Shown: positions 40,438 through 49,078, numbered from the stretch's first letter. The stretch: DNA of 53,437 nucleotides from CAG-390 sp964590755 (GCA_964590755.1 CAZPYK010000005.1:1-53437); one strand, 5' to 3'. Made by a program: numbers and translations. Notes: generated by a model from the sequence alone, not told the origin.

Positions 40438-42282
40438 ATGAAGGATCAAGCAACGATCACACCGCGTTCGACCGAACGCTCCTCGCGGCGCGGCCCGGGA
40501 AGCATGATCGCCGGCATATTGCTCTCCGTCCTTGTGGCACTGCCGGTGCTTTTGGCGATCGCCGCGGCGATATACTTTATCCTCGGTCCCGCCGAGGGCT
40601 ATTACACCGCCGACTGGTCGGATTCGCTTTATTGGGCGAATGCGTCCTATGAGTCGGGCAGGATATTCGACCCCACCTATCGCTATGCCGCACTGCTTCC
40701 CTTTTCGGCACAGCTGTGGATGACACCTCTGGTCGCCCTGTTCGGCTTTACCATGACCGCACAAAATATCGGCATGATCATCTTCGTGCTCGTCTTTTGC
40801 GCCTCTCTTTGGTACTTCTGCCGCAGTGCGGACATGAGCATAGGCTGGTGTTCGCTGACGACCGGTGTCACTCTGATGATACTCTCCTCCTCCGAGAAGC
40901 TGCGCGAGATAATGCTGGGCCATGTGATCTACTACAGCCTCGGGCTCGTGCTCTTCTTCCTGATCACGGGGCTCTCGCTTTCGATTTCAAAACACGCCAA
41001 AGCATTGATGGCATTGCCGAGCGATGAAAAAAAGCCGCGCGAGCGCGGCATACTGCTTGCGGTCTTCTTTGTTCTGCTGCTTGTCGTCTCGGCGGGCACG
41101 GCGACCGACGGCGCGCAGATGCTGGTGCTTGCCACCCTTCCCGCCCTGGGAGGTATTGCCGCCGAAAGATTGTTTTGCGGCAAGAGCCGTCTCTTTTCGC
41201 GAGATAACCTTCCGACCCTCGCCGCTCTTGCCACCATCATCGCGGGAAGCATAGTGGGCTTGATACTGCTGAAGCTTTGGACGCGCGACGGCATCAGCGC
41301 GAACTACACAAATGTATATTCGACATATTCCGACATAAGCGCTTGGAAGGATAATGCACTTAAGCTTCCCACCGAATTTTTAAAGCTGCTGGGCGTTTCG
41401 GCAAGCCGCGGAGACGCGCTGTTCGACGCCGCCTCGATAGTCAACGTCCTGAGAATCGCGCTGGCAATAGTCCTTGTCGCATGTCCCGTGGCGATGCTCT
41501 TGCTCTATCGCAAGCTCTGCTACCGCGGCACACGCGTAATGCTTTGGGGGCATTTGATAAATTCCGCGGCGATAATATTCGGATATATCTGCGGCAACAT
41601 CGGCAGCAGCAACTGGCGGCTGACCCCCATGGTCGGAAGCGCCGCGGTGCTCGCCATGTTCGCCGCGCGCGAGCTCTCGCACGCGGGTCGCGCTCGTCTG
41701 CTTGCCGCGGGCGAGCTTACCGCCACCGAGGAGGATGCATTTATAATCGAGGAGCACTGCCCCGCGCAGTCGACGGATACGGCACTGGGACGCGTTGAGC
41801 TGCGCGGAGGGCTCATCTTTGTCGCCTTCCTCTGTGTCGCCGCGCTCGTCTCCTTCGGCGAGATAATGAAGCTTCCCGCCGACTACGGCAGAAACAACGA
41901 AATGCATGAGATAGCCGAATTTTTGGAGGAAAACGACCTTGAATACGGCTATGCCACCTTCTGGCGGTCGAATCTCATAACGCTGATATCCGACTCCAAG
42001 GTCAAAACGCGCGAGATACTCGACACCGCGCTGAATCGCGGCATATACACCGATTATTATCAATCCAGCAAACGCTGGTATGACGAATCCGAGCATGAAA
42101 AATACGACAAATATTTCGTCTTGCTCTCTCAAAGCGAATATAAAAAGGTGTGCACGACCGATTCGTGGCAGGAGATAATCGACCGCTGCGAGCTCTTGGA
42201 TACTCTTGAACACGAGGGCTGGTACGTCTTCGTTTTCGCGCACGACCTCGACCTCAACGCGACCGGTATCGATTGGAAATGA
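40438..42282 (+). CDS. Polytopic membrane protein, possible GT-C glycosyltransferase
   Basis: The 614-residue protein has about 10-12 membrane segments: the first at about 18-45 (SMIAGILLSVLVALPVLLAIAAA), then YYTADWSDSLYWANASYES, an outer loop with Asp residues as in GT-C enzymes, more segments, and a soluble C-terminal domain of about 150 residues. The fold assignment is inference from topology and the early Asp loop. No clear ribosome site is visible; it starts seven bases after the TIM-barrel gene, so translation is probably coupled. Confidence 0.6.
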   Translation: MKDQATITPRSTERSSRRGPGSMIAGILLSVLVALPVLLAIAAAIYFILGPAEGYYTADWSDSLYWANASYESGRIFDPTYRYAALLPFSAQLWMTPLVALFGFTMTAQNIGMIIFVLVFCASLWYFCRSADMSIGWCSLTTGVTLMILSSSEKLREIMLGHVIYYSLGLVLFFLITGLSLSISKHAKALMALPSDEKKPRERGILLAVFFVLLLVVSAGTATDGAQMLVLATLPALGGIAAERLFCGKSRLFSRDNLPTLAALATIIAGSIVGLILLKLWTRDGISANYTNVYSTYSDISAWKDNALKLPTEFLKLLGVSASRGDALFDAASIVNVLRIALAIVLVACPVAMLLLYRKLCYRGTRVMLWGHLINSAAIIFGYICGNIGSSNWRLTPMVGSAAVLAMFAARELSHAGRARLLAAGELTATEEDAFIIEEHCPAQSTDTALGRVELRGGLIFVAFLCVAALVSFGEIMKLPADYGRNNEMHEIAEFLEENDLEYGYATFWRSNLITLISDSKVKTREILDTALNRGIYTDYYQSSKRWYDESEHEKYDKYFVLLSQSEYKKVCTTDSWQEIIDRCELLDTLEHEGWYVFVFAHDLDLNATGIDWK

Positions 42283-42313
42283 TGCTGTCGCGAACTCATT
42301 CAAGCTGAATACT

Positions 42314-42358
42314 AATCATCCCGGGACCGCAAAAAGGGTCCCGGGATGATTATTTTTT
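42314..42358 (+). terminator. Rho-independent terminator
   Basis: AATCATCCCGGGACC (42314-42328) pairs with GGTCCCGGGATGATT (42337-42351), followed by ATTTTTTC. Confidence 0.9.
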
Positions 42359-42633
42359 CATTCGATTTGTTGACTTTGCCACCACGCACTTTTCCACCGT
42401 TTTCCTCAAAAGTTTTCCCAAGCCTGTGGAAAACCCTGTGGTAAGTGTTGAAAACTCGCCCTTTTCGCTGTCATAACCGAGAAAAGGCGGCTGTCTGCGG
42501 CGTTCCGACTCGAAAAAAGCTGTGGAAAAATGCGGAATGTCGCAATGTCAAAAAAATGCGGTGCTTCGATAATATTCTGCGTTTTTCACAATTTTACCTA
42601 AGATTCTCGACAGCACCGGACTTGCCGCCCGCG
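42359..42633. other. Intergenic region with DnaA-box-like motifs
   Basis: This convergent gap holds no credible gene. TGTGGAAAA occurs at 42425-42433 and 42521-42529. On the reverse strand both read TTTTCCACA, which fits the relaxed DnaA box TTWTNCACA. A near match, TTTTCCACC, is near 42390. No dnaA or dnaN gene is nearby. The rest shows only A/T-rich runs and two AAAAATGCGG repeats. Confidence 0.35.
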
Positions 42634-43665
42634 TCAAAGCGAGCAGATAAATCTCTCTATCGGCAGGTAATCGAAGGATGAGCTCTTCACCGCCATATCC
42701 GCCTCATTCGCCGCCCTCAGCGCCTCGCCCACGGCTCCGGGCGGCAGCTTCGCGACCGCGGCGGAATACAGCTTGACCGGGTATTCGCGCAGTCCCGTCT
42801 CGGCGGCAATGGCAGAGGCGTTCATGCCATCCGCAAGGCATTCGCTCACCGTATACATATCGCAGAGCACACGCGAAAGCTCGCCCATCACCATGACGGG
42901 ATCTACCCTTCTCGCCTTCATATCCATCAACACCAAAAGCGCCTCCGCGCTTCTGCGGGCAAGTATCGCATTTGCAAAGGCAAATGCATCATAGCTTCCG
43001 CCTCGGCTCGCGACAAAACGCACATCGGACTCTTTGACTTCGGCGCGACCGTCGGCAAGCACATAATATGATACCTTGTCTATCTCGGAGGCAAGCGTCA
43101 TCATGCTCTCGCCGCACCACTCGGCAGTCAGAGCCGCAACGGCGGGCGCGGCGTTGACACCGTTCGCGGAATAGTGGCGTATTATCCAATCACGCAATCG
43201 CGCACCGCCCACCGCATCAAAGCGCACCGGAGTTATGACCTCGCAAAGCTTTTTCATAAGCGACGAGGGACGCTTCGGCGTGCCGCAATCGATTCCGCCC
43301 GCGGGGACCGACAGTATCAAAAGATTATAGTCAAAGAGTTCCTCCTCGCCCAACAGATCGATAAGCTCACCGATCTCGTTTTGCCGCAGATCTTCAAAGG
43401 TAAGCGACACCGAGACCAACTTGCAATCGGCAAACATCGGCGGAGGGAGCAGTGCGGAACGAAGTGCGCCGGCGGAATACGCGGCGCGATCCATCGCCAC
43501 GCAATTGAAGAGCTTAAAGCTCTCGTCGGGGCATATCAGCCGCCGCACGTTTTCGATCAGGTTCGACTTGAGGTAATCCTCATCCCCGAACAGCAGGTAT
43601 TTTCCCGCCGCGGGAGCCTTCATCAACCGTCTCAGCTCGGCGTCGGTAATTATTTCGTAAGACAT
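42634..43665 (-). CDS. holA: DNA polymerase III delta subunit
   Basis: HolA is the clamp-loader subunit that opens the beta clamp. The 343-residue protein starts with AGKYLLFGDEDYLKSNLIENVRRLI, the family N-terminus, has LLILSVPAG and KKLCEVITPVRFDAV, and the C-terminal collar part with SSSFDYLPIERFI. Only GGAATG is seen before the start, a weak ribosome site. Repeat copy C ends about 27 bases before it, and the ytvI-like gene lies beyond, so holA may once have been read from that gene. Confidence 0.92.
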   Translation of the reverse strand: MSYEIITDAELRRLMKAPAAGKYLLFGDEDYLKSNLIENVRRLICPDESFKLFNCVAMDRAAYSAGALRSALLPPPMFADCKLVSVSLTFEDLRQNEIGELIDLLGEEELFDYNLLILSVPAGGIDCGTPKRPSSLMKKLCEVITPVRFDAVGGARLRDWIIRHYSANGVNAAPAVAALTAEWCGESMMTLASEIDKVSYYVLADGRAEVKESDVRFVASRGGSYDAFAFANAILARRSAEALLVLMDMKARRVDPVMVMGELSRVLCDMYTVSECLADGMNASAIAAETGLREYPVKLYSAAVAKLPPGAVGEALRAANEADMAVKSSSFDYLPIERFICSL

Positions 43666-43691
43666 TTTATATCATTCCGTTTCGTTGACGA

Positions 43692-43955
43692 CCCAAGGTC
43701 GGTACAGATTGCAGACCAAGCAAACGATCTCGCCGGATCGCCGAAAGTTTTCGCCCGCCTTTTTCGAAAAGGCGGCGCAGTGGAGGGCGCGGAGCCCTCC
43801 TCGCCGTCCGCAGACGGCGAAAGACCTATGGCGTTTCTCTTTTGTTAACTTTTCTCTTTGCGCCTGTGGTGTCAAAGAGAAAAGTGGCTGAGGAATTTGT
43901 GCATTTTACACTTTGCACGTTTTTGGTCTAAGTTTGCACCACCCCAAGGTCGGTA
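43692..43955 (+). repeat. Dispersed multi-hairpin repeat, copy C, between 13-bp direct repeats
   Basis: The core from about 43714 to 43902 matches copy B. CCCAAGGTCGGTA occurs at 43692-43704 and again at 43943-43955, flanking a 238-bp stretch. AGACCAA near the left end and TTGGTCT near the right end form a short inverted repeat. A target site duplication is the simple reading, but the left flank is also partly similar to copy A, so the repeat may belong to the element. Confidence 0.85.
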
Positions 43956-43958
43956 TGT

Positions 43959-45182
43959 TTATTTCTTATCCTCGGAGTTCTTGTCCTCGGCGTTCCCGTC
44001 GCTCTTTTTTGTCTGCTTTTTAAAGAGCCTTCCGAGCAGTGTAACACATTTGTTCCAAAGCTTTGACTCCGCGGTGCCGCTCCCCTCGGCAGTCTCTTCG
44101 GCAGAGGGCTCCTTGTAAAGTGTGACAAGCCCGTCGCGTTGAAGCGTCTGGCAAAGCGCAATGGCTATCGGAACCAAAAAGATCCCCACGCCGCCGTAAA
44201 CGAAATTGCCGAAAAGCATTCCGAACAAGGTCAAAAGCGGATGCATGCCGACCGTGTCGCCGACGATCTTGGGCTCGATTATCTGCCGTATTACGCTGAG
44301 TATCGCCCAAAGAATGACAAGACCTATTCCCTTGCCGAGGCTCCCCGTCAGCATGCAGATGACCGCCCACGGAATAAGGATAAGCCCCGAGCCCACGACG
44401 GGAAGTATATCGAACACCGCTATCGCCGCGGCGATAGACGCAAAATTCTTCTGCCCCAGTATCAACAGTCCGAGCGCGATCTCCGCAAAGGTGATCAGCA
44501 TTATCAAAAGATAAGAGGTAAGATATTTCCATATCACCTTGCCCAAATGCTCGAAGATCTTGCCTATAAATATCCGCTTTTCATCCGGCAGCTGCCGCAC
44601 GATGAACGCCTTTATATCATCGTAATCCATAAGCATGAACGCCGTGGAAATGATGGTGATGACTATGTTCAGCATAACGTTCGGCACCGATGTGGCGTAT
44701 GAACCGACCACGGTCAGCGCCTTGCCGGAAAAATCCGAGATCATGGAGCTCAGCGAGGATATAAGCTTTGTTGCGGCGGCATCAAGATCAAGATCAAAGT
44801 CGGTATTGATCCCGGCGAGCAGATCGGTGACACCGTTACCGGCGCTTTTGAGCACCGGAACTATCGTCTGATTGAAAAAGTCGGGCAGTCGCGCAAGCCA
44901 TACCCCGATATAGCCTATCAGCTTTATTATGAGCAGAACGACAAGCAGACCTATGGTGCCGTAAAAGAGTATCACAAAAAACGCAGAGGATGCCTTGCGA
45001 TTTATTCGCAGCCTGCGAGTGCAGAAATTTACCGCCGGCTTGAGCATGAGCGTCACAAAAAACGCCAGCACAAAGGGCAACAGCGCGGGCAGCGCATACC
45101 GCACCAGCACTATCGACAGCCCGAACAGAATGGTAAAATAAACGAATCCGATTATAAATTTGCGTTTTTTCTCCGTTGTCAT
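43959..45182 (-). CDS. AI-2E family transporter, YtvI-like
   Basis: The 407-residue protein has about eight membrane segments. IAVFDILPVVGSGLILIPWAVICML and RQIIEPKIVGDTVGMHPLLTLFGMLFG are the core motifs of the PerM/AI-2E family, closest in pattern to the sporulation protein YtvI. The C-terminus is a soluble Lys/Glu/Asp-rich tail of about 60 residues. The ATG at 45182 has GGAG eight bases upstream; a GTG one codon earlier is possible. The transported substance is unknown. Confidence 0.85.
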   Translation of the reverse strand: MTTEKKRKFIIGFVYFTILFGLSIVLVRYALPALLPFVLAFFVTLMLKPAVNFCTRRLRINRKASSAFFVILFYGTIGLLVVLLIIKLIGYIGVWLARLPDFFNQTIVPVLKSAGNGVTDLLAGINTDFDLDLDAAATKLISSLSSMISDFSGKALTVVGSYATSVPNVMLNIVITIISTAFMLMDYDDIKAFIVRQLPDEKRIFIGKIFEHLGKVIWKYLTSYLLIMLITFAEIALGLLILGQKNFASIAAAIAVFDILPVVGSGLILIPWAVICMLTGSLGKGIGLVILWAILSVIRQIIEPKIVGDTVGMHPLLTLFGMLFGNFVYGGVGIFLVPIAIALCQTLQRDGLVTLYKEPSAEETAEGSGTAESKLWNKCVTLLGRLFKKQTKKSDGNAEDKNSEDKK

Positions 45183-45218
45183 CACAGCTTCTCCGAAAAA
45201 AATATTACTTCAATATAT

Positions 45219-45247
45219 ATAATATCACAAATCGGCACGCGGGTCAA
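45219..45247 (-). promoter_or_regulatory. Promoter of the ytvI-like gene
   Basis: On the minus strand TTGACC (45247-45242) and TATTAT (45224-45219) are 17 bp apart, with TG one base before the -10. Confidence 0.65.
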
Positions 45248-45284
45248 GTGCCGAGAAAAAATTTAAAAAATCCGCCACGCAATA

Positions 45285-45313
45285 TTGCTTTACGGCTTTT
45301 TTTTTGATATAAT
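45285..45313 (+). promoter_or_regulatory. Promoter of the nitroreductase gene
   Basis: TTGCTT (45285-45290) and TATAAT (45308-45313) are 17 bp apart, with an extended -10 (TGA). Confidence 0.65.
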
Positions 45314-45350
45314 TACAATAGATTAACGAAATCCACGGAGGTACCGAATC

Positions 45351-45869
45351 ATGAACGAAGCCTATCAAAACATGCTGACACGCAGAAGTGTAAGACGCTT
45401 TAAGGACGAGCCCGTTCCGCGCGAGCTCCTCGACCGAGTGATAAACGCGGGGCTCTATGCTCCGACCGGACGCAACATGCAATCCCCAATCATCATAGCC
45501 GTGACCGACCGCGCCCTGCGCGACCGAATTTCGGCTCTCAACGCCGCGGTAATGGGCATGGACGGCGACCCGTTCTACGGCGCGCCCGCACTGCTCATCG
45601 TTCTTGCCGACAGGACCTGCCGCACTCACGTATACGACGGCAGCCTTGTCATGGGTAACATGATGCTGGCGGCGCACGAGCTGGGGCTGGGCACATGCTG
45701 GATACACCGCGCCCGCGAGGTCTTTGACGGCGACGAGGGTCGAGCCATTCTTGCCTCTCTCGGCATCGAAGGAGATTATGAGGGCATAGGCAACTGCATC
45801 ATAGGCTTCCCGGACGGCGAATACCCCGCCCCGGCTCCCCGCCGCGAGGGCAGAGTCTTTTACGCATAA
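45351..45869 (+). CDS. Nitroreductase family protein
   Basis: The 172-residue FMN oxidoreductase has MLTRRSVRRFKDEPVPRELLDRVINAGLYAPTGRNMQ, the classic phosphate-binding start, and NMMLAAHELGLGTCWIHRA. The likely reaction is NAD(P)H-dependent reduction of nitro compounds or quinones. GGAGG precedes the ATG. The esterase gene follows 21 bases later, so they may be cotranscribed. Confidence 0.92.
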   Translation: MNEAYQNMLTRRSVRRFKDEPVPRELLDRVINAGLYAPTGRNMQSPIIIAVTDRALRDRISALNAAVMGMDGDPFYGAPALLIVLADRTCRTHVYDGSLVMGNMMLAAHELGLGTCWIHRAREVFDGDEGRAILASLGIEGDYEGIGNCIIGFPDGEYPAPAPRREGRVFYA

Positions 45870-45890
45870 GATACGACTTCCGCGTTTCGA

Positions 45891-46760
45891 ATGAAACAAA
45901 GAAAATATGCCATCGATCCCGAGCTTACGCGCTATGCCGTCGAGATCCCCTTCTCGCCGCTAATGTTGCGCCTCTCGCGAATGCCGCTGAAGCTGATGTA
46001 CGCGCTGACACCTCTTCCGCGCGAGGCGGAGCACCGCGTCGAGCGCACCGCCGAAGGCACGCGACTTGATGTCTTCGAGCCGCGCACCTGTCTTGAAGAC
46101 GCCCCATGTCTTGTTTATTTCCACGGCGGAGGCTTCGGATATATGGCGGCACCGTATCATAAGAAAAACGCCGCGCTTTATGCACTCGGCGCTCATTGCC
46201 GCGTAATATGCCCCGACTATCGCCTGTTGCCGCGGCACGGCTATAATGACGCACTCGGCGATTGCATCGACGCGATACGCCACACGCGCGAGCGCTTTTC
46301 CTCCGCTCGCATACTCTTGGGCGGAGACAGCGCCGGCGCGGCGCTTGCCGTGGGGGCGGCGTCCCGCGCCGCGGTCAACATCGAACGCATCATGCTGATC
46401 TACCCCGTCTGCCGAATGAGCGGCAGCACCCCCTCGCTTGAGCGTTATTCCGATACTCCCATGTGGAACTCAAAAAACAACGAGACAATGCGTCGGCTCT
46501 GCTTTGAGCACGGCTTCGCTTCGGCGCTTGAGCCGCATACCGCGACGCTTCCCGCCTCGGTCGGTGAGGTCTATATTGAAACGGCGGAATTTGACTGTCT
46601 TCACGACGAGGGCGCGGAATACGCCGCCTGCCTTTCCGCGCGCGGCTTAAAGGTCACGCTAAACGAAACGCGCGGAACCTTTCACGGCTATGATATCGCC
46701 GCCGGTGCCGCCGTCACACGCAGCGCCATGGCTTGCAGGATCCGGTTTTTAAGCCGATAA
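45891..46760 (+). CDS. Alpha/beta hydrolase (HSL-type esterase)
   Basis: The 289-residue protein has the hormone-sensitive lipase motifs: LVYFHGGGFGYM (oxyanion hole), LGGDSAGAALAVG (nucleophile Ser), AEFDCLHDEG (Asp) and GTFHGYD (His). It probably hydrolyses short-chain esters in the cytosol. There is no signal peptide and no clear ribosome site. It follows the nitroreductase gene. Confidence 0.9.
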   Translation: MKQRKYAIDPELTRYAVEIPFSPLMLRLSRMPLKLMYALTPLPREAEHRVERTAEGTRLDVFEPRTCLEDAPCLVYFHGGGFGYMAAPYHKKNAALYALGAHCRVICPDYRLLPRHGYNDALGDCIDAIRHTRERFSSARILLGGDSAGAALAVGAASRAAVNIERIMLIYPVCRMSGSTPSLERYSDTPMWNSKNNETMRRLCFEHGFASALEPHTATLPASVGEVYIETAEFDCLHDEGAEYAACLSARGLKVTLNETRGTFHGYDIAAGAAVTRSAMACRIRFLSR

Positions 46761-46835
46761 ACGCACAAAAAAGGCTCATTTATCACGTTTTTGCGTAAAA
46801 AAAGAAAAAAACTCTTTAAATTACGCGAAAAGGTA

Positions 46836-46864
46836 TTGCAAAATCGGCAAAAATATTATACAAT
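46836..46864 (+). promoter_or_regulatory. Promoter of efp
   Basis: TTGCAA (46836-46841) and TACAAT (46859-46864) are 17 bp apart. A small leader hairpin TGCCGC-GAA-GCGGCA (46879-46893) lies before the ribosome site. Confidence 0.7.
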
Positions 46865-46916
46865 ATAGTGTAATTCTCTGCCGCGAAGCGGCAAATATGA
46901 CGGAGGTATGATTCAA

Positions 46917-47474
46917 ATGGTAATAGCTGGCGATTTTAAAAACGGCATCACATTTGAGATGGACGGCAGCGTCTATCAGGTAATTGAATTTCAGCATGTA
47001 AAACCCGGCAAAGGTGCGGCATTCGTGCGTACCAAGCTGAAAAACGTCATTACGGGCGGCGTGGTCGAGAAGACCTTCAGCCCTACTGACAAGTTCGACA
47101 GTGCATATATCGAAAGAAAGGATATGCAGTACTCCTATAACGACGGAGATCTTTACTACTTCATGGACATGGAGACATTTGATATGACTCCCCTGAACAA
47201 GGAATCTCTCCCAGACTCCTTTAAGTTCGTGAAGGAGGAGATGATGTGCAAGCTCGTCTCCTACAAGGGAAAGGTGTTCAACGTCGAGCCCCCCACATTC
47301 GTGGAGCTTGAGATCGTAGATACCGATCCCGGCTTTGCCGGCAACACCGCCACAAACACCCTCAAGCCCGCAACTCTTGAGACCGGTGCCGAGATCAAGG
47401 TCCCGCTCTTCATCGACCGCGGCGACGTTATCAAGATCGATACCCGTACGGGCGAGTATCTCTCCCGCGCGTAA
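46917..47474 (+). CDS. efp: Elongation factor P
   Basis: EF-P frees ribosomes stalled at polyproline. The 185-residue protein has GDFKNGITFEMDG, the loop KPGKGAAFVRTKLKN with the Lys that is modified in other species, and the C-terminal domain ending RTGEYLSRA. The ATG at 46917 lies ten bases after GGAGG; an ATG at 46908 is too close to it. Length and start match Bacillus EF-P. The CD1247-type gene follows 41 bases later. Confidence 0.97.
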   Translation: MVIAGDFKNGITFEMDGSVYQVIEFQHVKPGKGAAFVRTKLKNVITGGVVEKTFSPTDKFDSAYIERKDMQYSYNDGDLYYFMDMETFDMTPLNKESLPDSFKFVKEEMMCKLVSYKGKVFNVEPPTFVELEIVDTDPGFAGNTATNTLKPATLETGAEIKVPLFIDRGDVIKIDTRTGEYLSRA

Positions 47475-47515
47475 AATAATCGATAAAAATCTTTTTTCGG
47501 AAAGGAACCATTGAA

Positions 47516-47890
47516 ATGAAGCTTGGTGAAAAAGCAGCGTATCTTAAGGGCCTCGCGGAGGGTCTTAACATCGACACATTAAAGCCCGAGGGTAAGCTCA
47601 TCTCGGCAATGCTCGACCTTATCGGAGATCTGACCGAGGCTGTGGGCGAGATCGACGAGGATCTTGAATACCTCAACGATTACATTGAGGAGCTTGATGA
47701 AGATCTGGGCTCCGTGGAGGAAGTCCTTTTCGGCGATGACGAATGCGATTGCGACTGCGACTGCGACGACGAGGATTGGGCGGACGATTGCGATTATAAT
47801 TGCGACGAATGCTGCCATCCCTGCTTCGACGAAGACGAAGACGAGGATGAGGACGAGGACGAAGACGAGGACGACAGCGACAACGACTGA
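47516..47890 (+). CDS. CD1247-type protein with Cys/Asp-rich tail
   Basis: The 124-residue protein has the CD1247 N-terminal domain: KAAYLKGLAEGLNIDTLKPEGKLISAMLDLIGDL, then an acidic helix. The second half is very rich in Asp and Cys (CDCDCDCDDEDWADDCDYNCDECCHPC), then a pure Asp/Glu tail from a simple repeat. The cysteines could bind metal. Related proteins have a regular zinc ribbon here. AAAGGAA precedes the start. It follows efp. The function is unknown. Confidence 0.8.
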   Translation: MKLGEKAAYLKGLAEGLNIDTLKPEGKLISAMLDLIGDLTEAVGEIDEDLEYLNDYIEELDEDLGSVEEVLFGDDECDCDCDCDDEDWADDCDYNCDECCHPCFDEDEDEDEDEDEDEDDSDND

Positions 47891-47932
47891 GCCGTCTTGA
47901 TACTTTCTTCGTTTGCAAACTAATATGAAACC

Positions 47933-47983
47933 GCAGCCGATAAACGGCTCCCGCACGGGAGTGCCGTTTATCGGCTGCTTTTT
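47933..47983 (+). terminator. Rho-independent terminator
   Basis: GCAGCCGATAAACGGC (from 47933) pairs with GCCGTTTATCGGCTGC (47963-47978), followed by TTTTTGC. Confidence 0.88.
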
Positions 47984-47997
47984 GCTCTTTTCCGCTC

Positions 47998-48026
47998 TTG
48001 ATTTTTTAAAGCTTTTGTGCTATACT
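47998..48026 (+). promoter_or_regulatory. Promoter of the DtxR-like gene
   Basis: TTGATT (47998-48003) and TATACT (48021-48026) are 17 bp apart, with an extended -10 (TGC). Confidence 0.65.
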
Positions 48027-48064
48027 GTAATATATAAGATCATTTTTAACGAAGGGAGTCCGGC

Positions 48065-48457
48065 ATGGAGAGCGGCAAAAACGAACGCACAACAAAAATA
48101 CAGGAATCCGGCGAAATGTATCTTGAGACCATTTTGATACTTTCGCGCAAAAAAGGAACGGTGCGTTCGCTTGACGTTGCCGAGTATATGGGCTTTTCAA
48201 AGCCCAGTGTCAGCCGCGCGGTGGGAATACTGCGCCGTGACGGATATCTTGAAATGAGCGCCGACGGACACCTGACGCTCACCGATGCCGGCACCGCCGC
48301 GGCAGAGCGCATATACGAGCGTCACACCGTTATATCCGGCTTTCTCGAAAGCCTCGGAGTCGACCCCGAGACCGCCGCCGCGGATGCCTGCAAGATGGAG
48401 CATGACATCAGCGACGTTACTCTTGAGGCGATAAAACGCTTCGCCGCCGAGAGATAA
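48065..48457 (+). CDS. DtxR/MntR-family metal-dependent regulator
   Basis: The 130-residue protein has a winged HTH (VRSLDVAEYMGFSKPSVSRAVGILRRDGYLEM) and a metal-binding dimer domain. Ligand positions read M18, C109, E112 and H113, as in DtxR/IdeR iron sensors, rather than the Asp and Glu typical of MntR. It lacks the C-terminal SH3-like domain, as MntR does. GAAGGGAG before the ATG is a good site. No metal transporter is next to it, so its targets lie elsewhere. Confidence 0.88.
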   Translation: MESGKNERTTKIQESGEMYLETILILSRKKGTVRSLDVAEYMGFSKPSVSRAVGILRRDGYLEMSADGHLTLTDAGTAAAERIYERHTVISGFLESLGVDPETAAADACKMEHDISDVTLEAIKRFAAER

Positions 48458-48463
48458 AAGACC

Positions 48464-48994
48464 TCACTCCCCCGCACAAACAAGACATTTGACGACCTCG
48501 CCCACAAACATGCGGTGAAGGTCGCGCACGGGATAGCACCTCTCAAGCACCGCGGTGTCGACAAAGCGCTCCTCTTTGATATCATCGGCGTAAAGCTTGC
48601 GGCAGATGAGCACGACAGATGCTTCGTCAAGATAGGGCACACGCACGCCGCCGACATCGCAATAAAGATATCTCATGCCGCATGCCGCCGCCTTGTCGCC
48701 GTCCCGCCCGCTGTGAGAGCCGAAATAGGAAAGTTCCTTCCGTTTTTCGTCTCCGAAAAAGGACAGCGAATAATACCTTGCCCCATCGACCAGCGGAAAT
48801 GTATATCTCTGCGGACGAATAAAGCACGCCGCCGCGGGCACGCCCCATAATTCACCCAAAAAGCCCCAGCTTGCGGTCATGGCATTCACCGAGCCGCCGT
48901 GCTCGGCGCCTATCAGCATCCATTCGCGCCCAACGGCGCGAAATGCATTCGACATTTCAAGCTCATACGCGGATATCTCTTTGTATTTCATCAT
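48464..48994 (-). CDS. Flavin reductase-like FMN-binding protein
   Basis: The 176-residue protein has the split-barrel fold: LIGAEHGGSVNAMTASWGFLGELWGVPAAACFIRPQRYTF, YYSLSFFGDEKRKEL and VVLICRKLYAD. It probably binds FMN and takes part in flavin or quinone reduction. GAGGAG five bases before ATG at 48994 decides the start; TTG at 48997 and ATG at 48991 are alternatives. It is convergent with the DtxR-like gene. Confidence 0.87.
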   Translation of the reverse strand: MMKYKEISAYELEMSNAFRAVGREWMLIGAEHGGSVNAMTASWGFLGELWGVPAAACFIRPQRYTFPLVDGARYYSLSFFGDEKRKELSYFGSHSGRDGDKAAACGMRYLYCDVGGVRVPYLDEASVVLICRKLYADDIKEERFVDTAVLERCYPVRDLHRMFVGEVVKCLVCAGE

Positions 48995-49078
48995 CAAAGC
49001 TCCTCGGTTTCAATATTGTTACAATAAATATTATATTCCGCCGGGCGCGATAAAGCCCCGACGACAGAAAGGACTGCC

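Noticed and set aside
42445..42681. Short plus-strand frame in the convergent gap before holA
   Set aside because: Starts with TTG without a ribosome site, runs into holA antisense and shows no family similarity.
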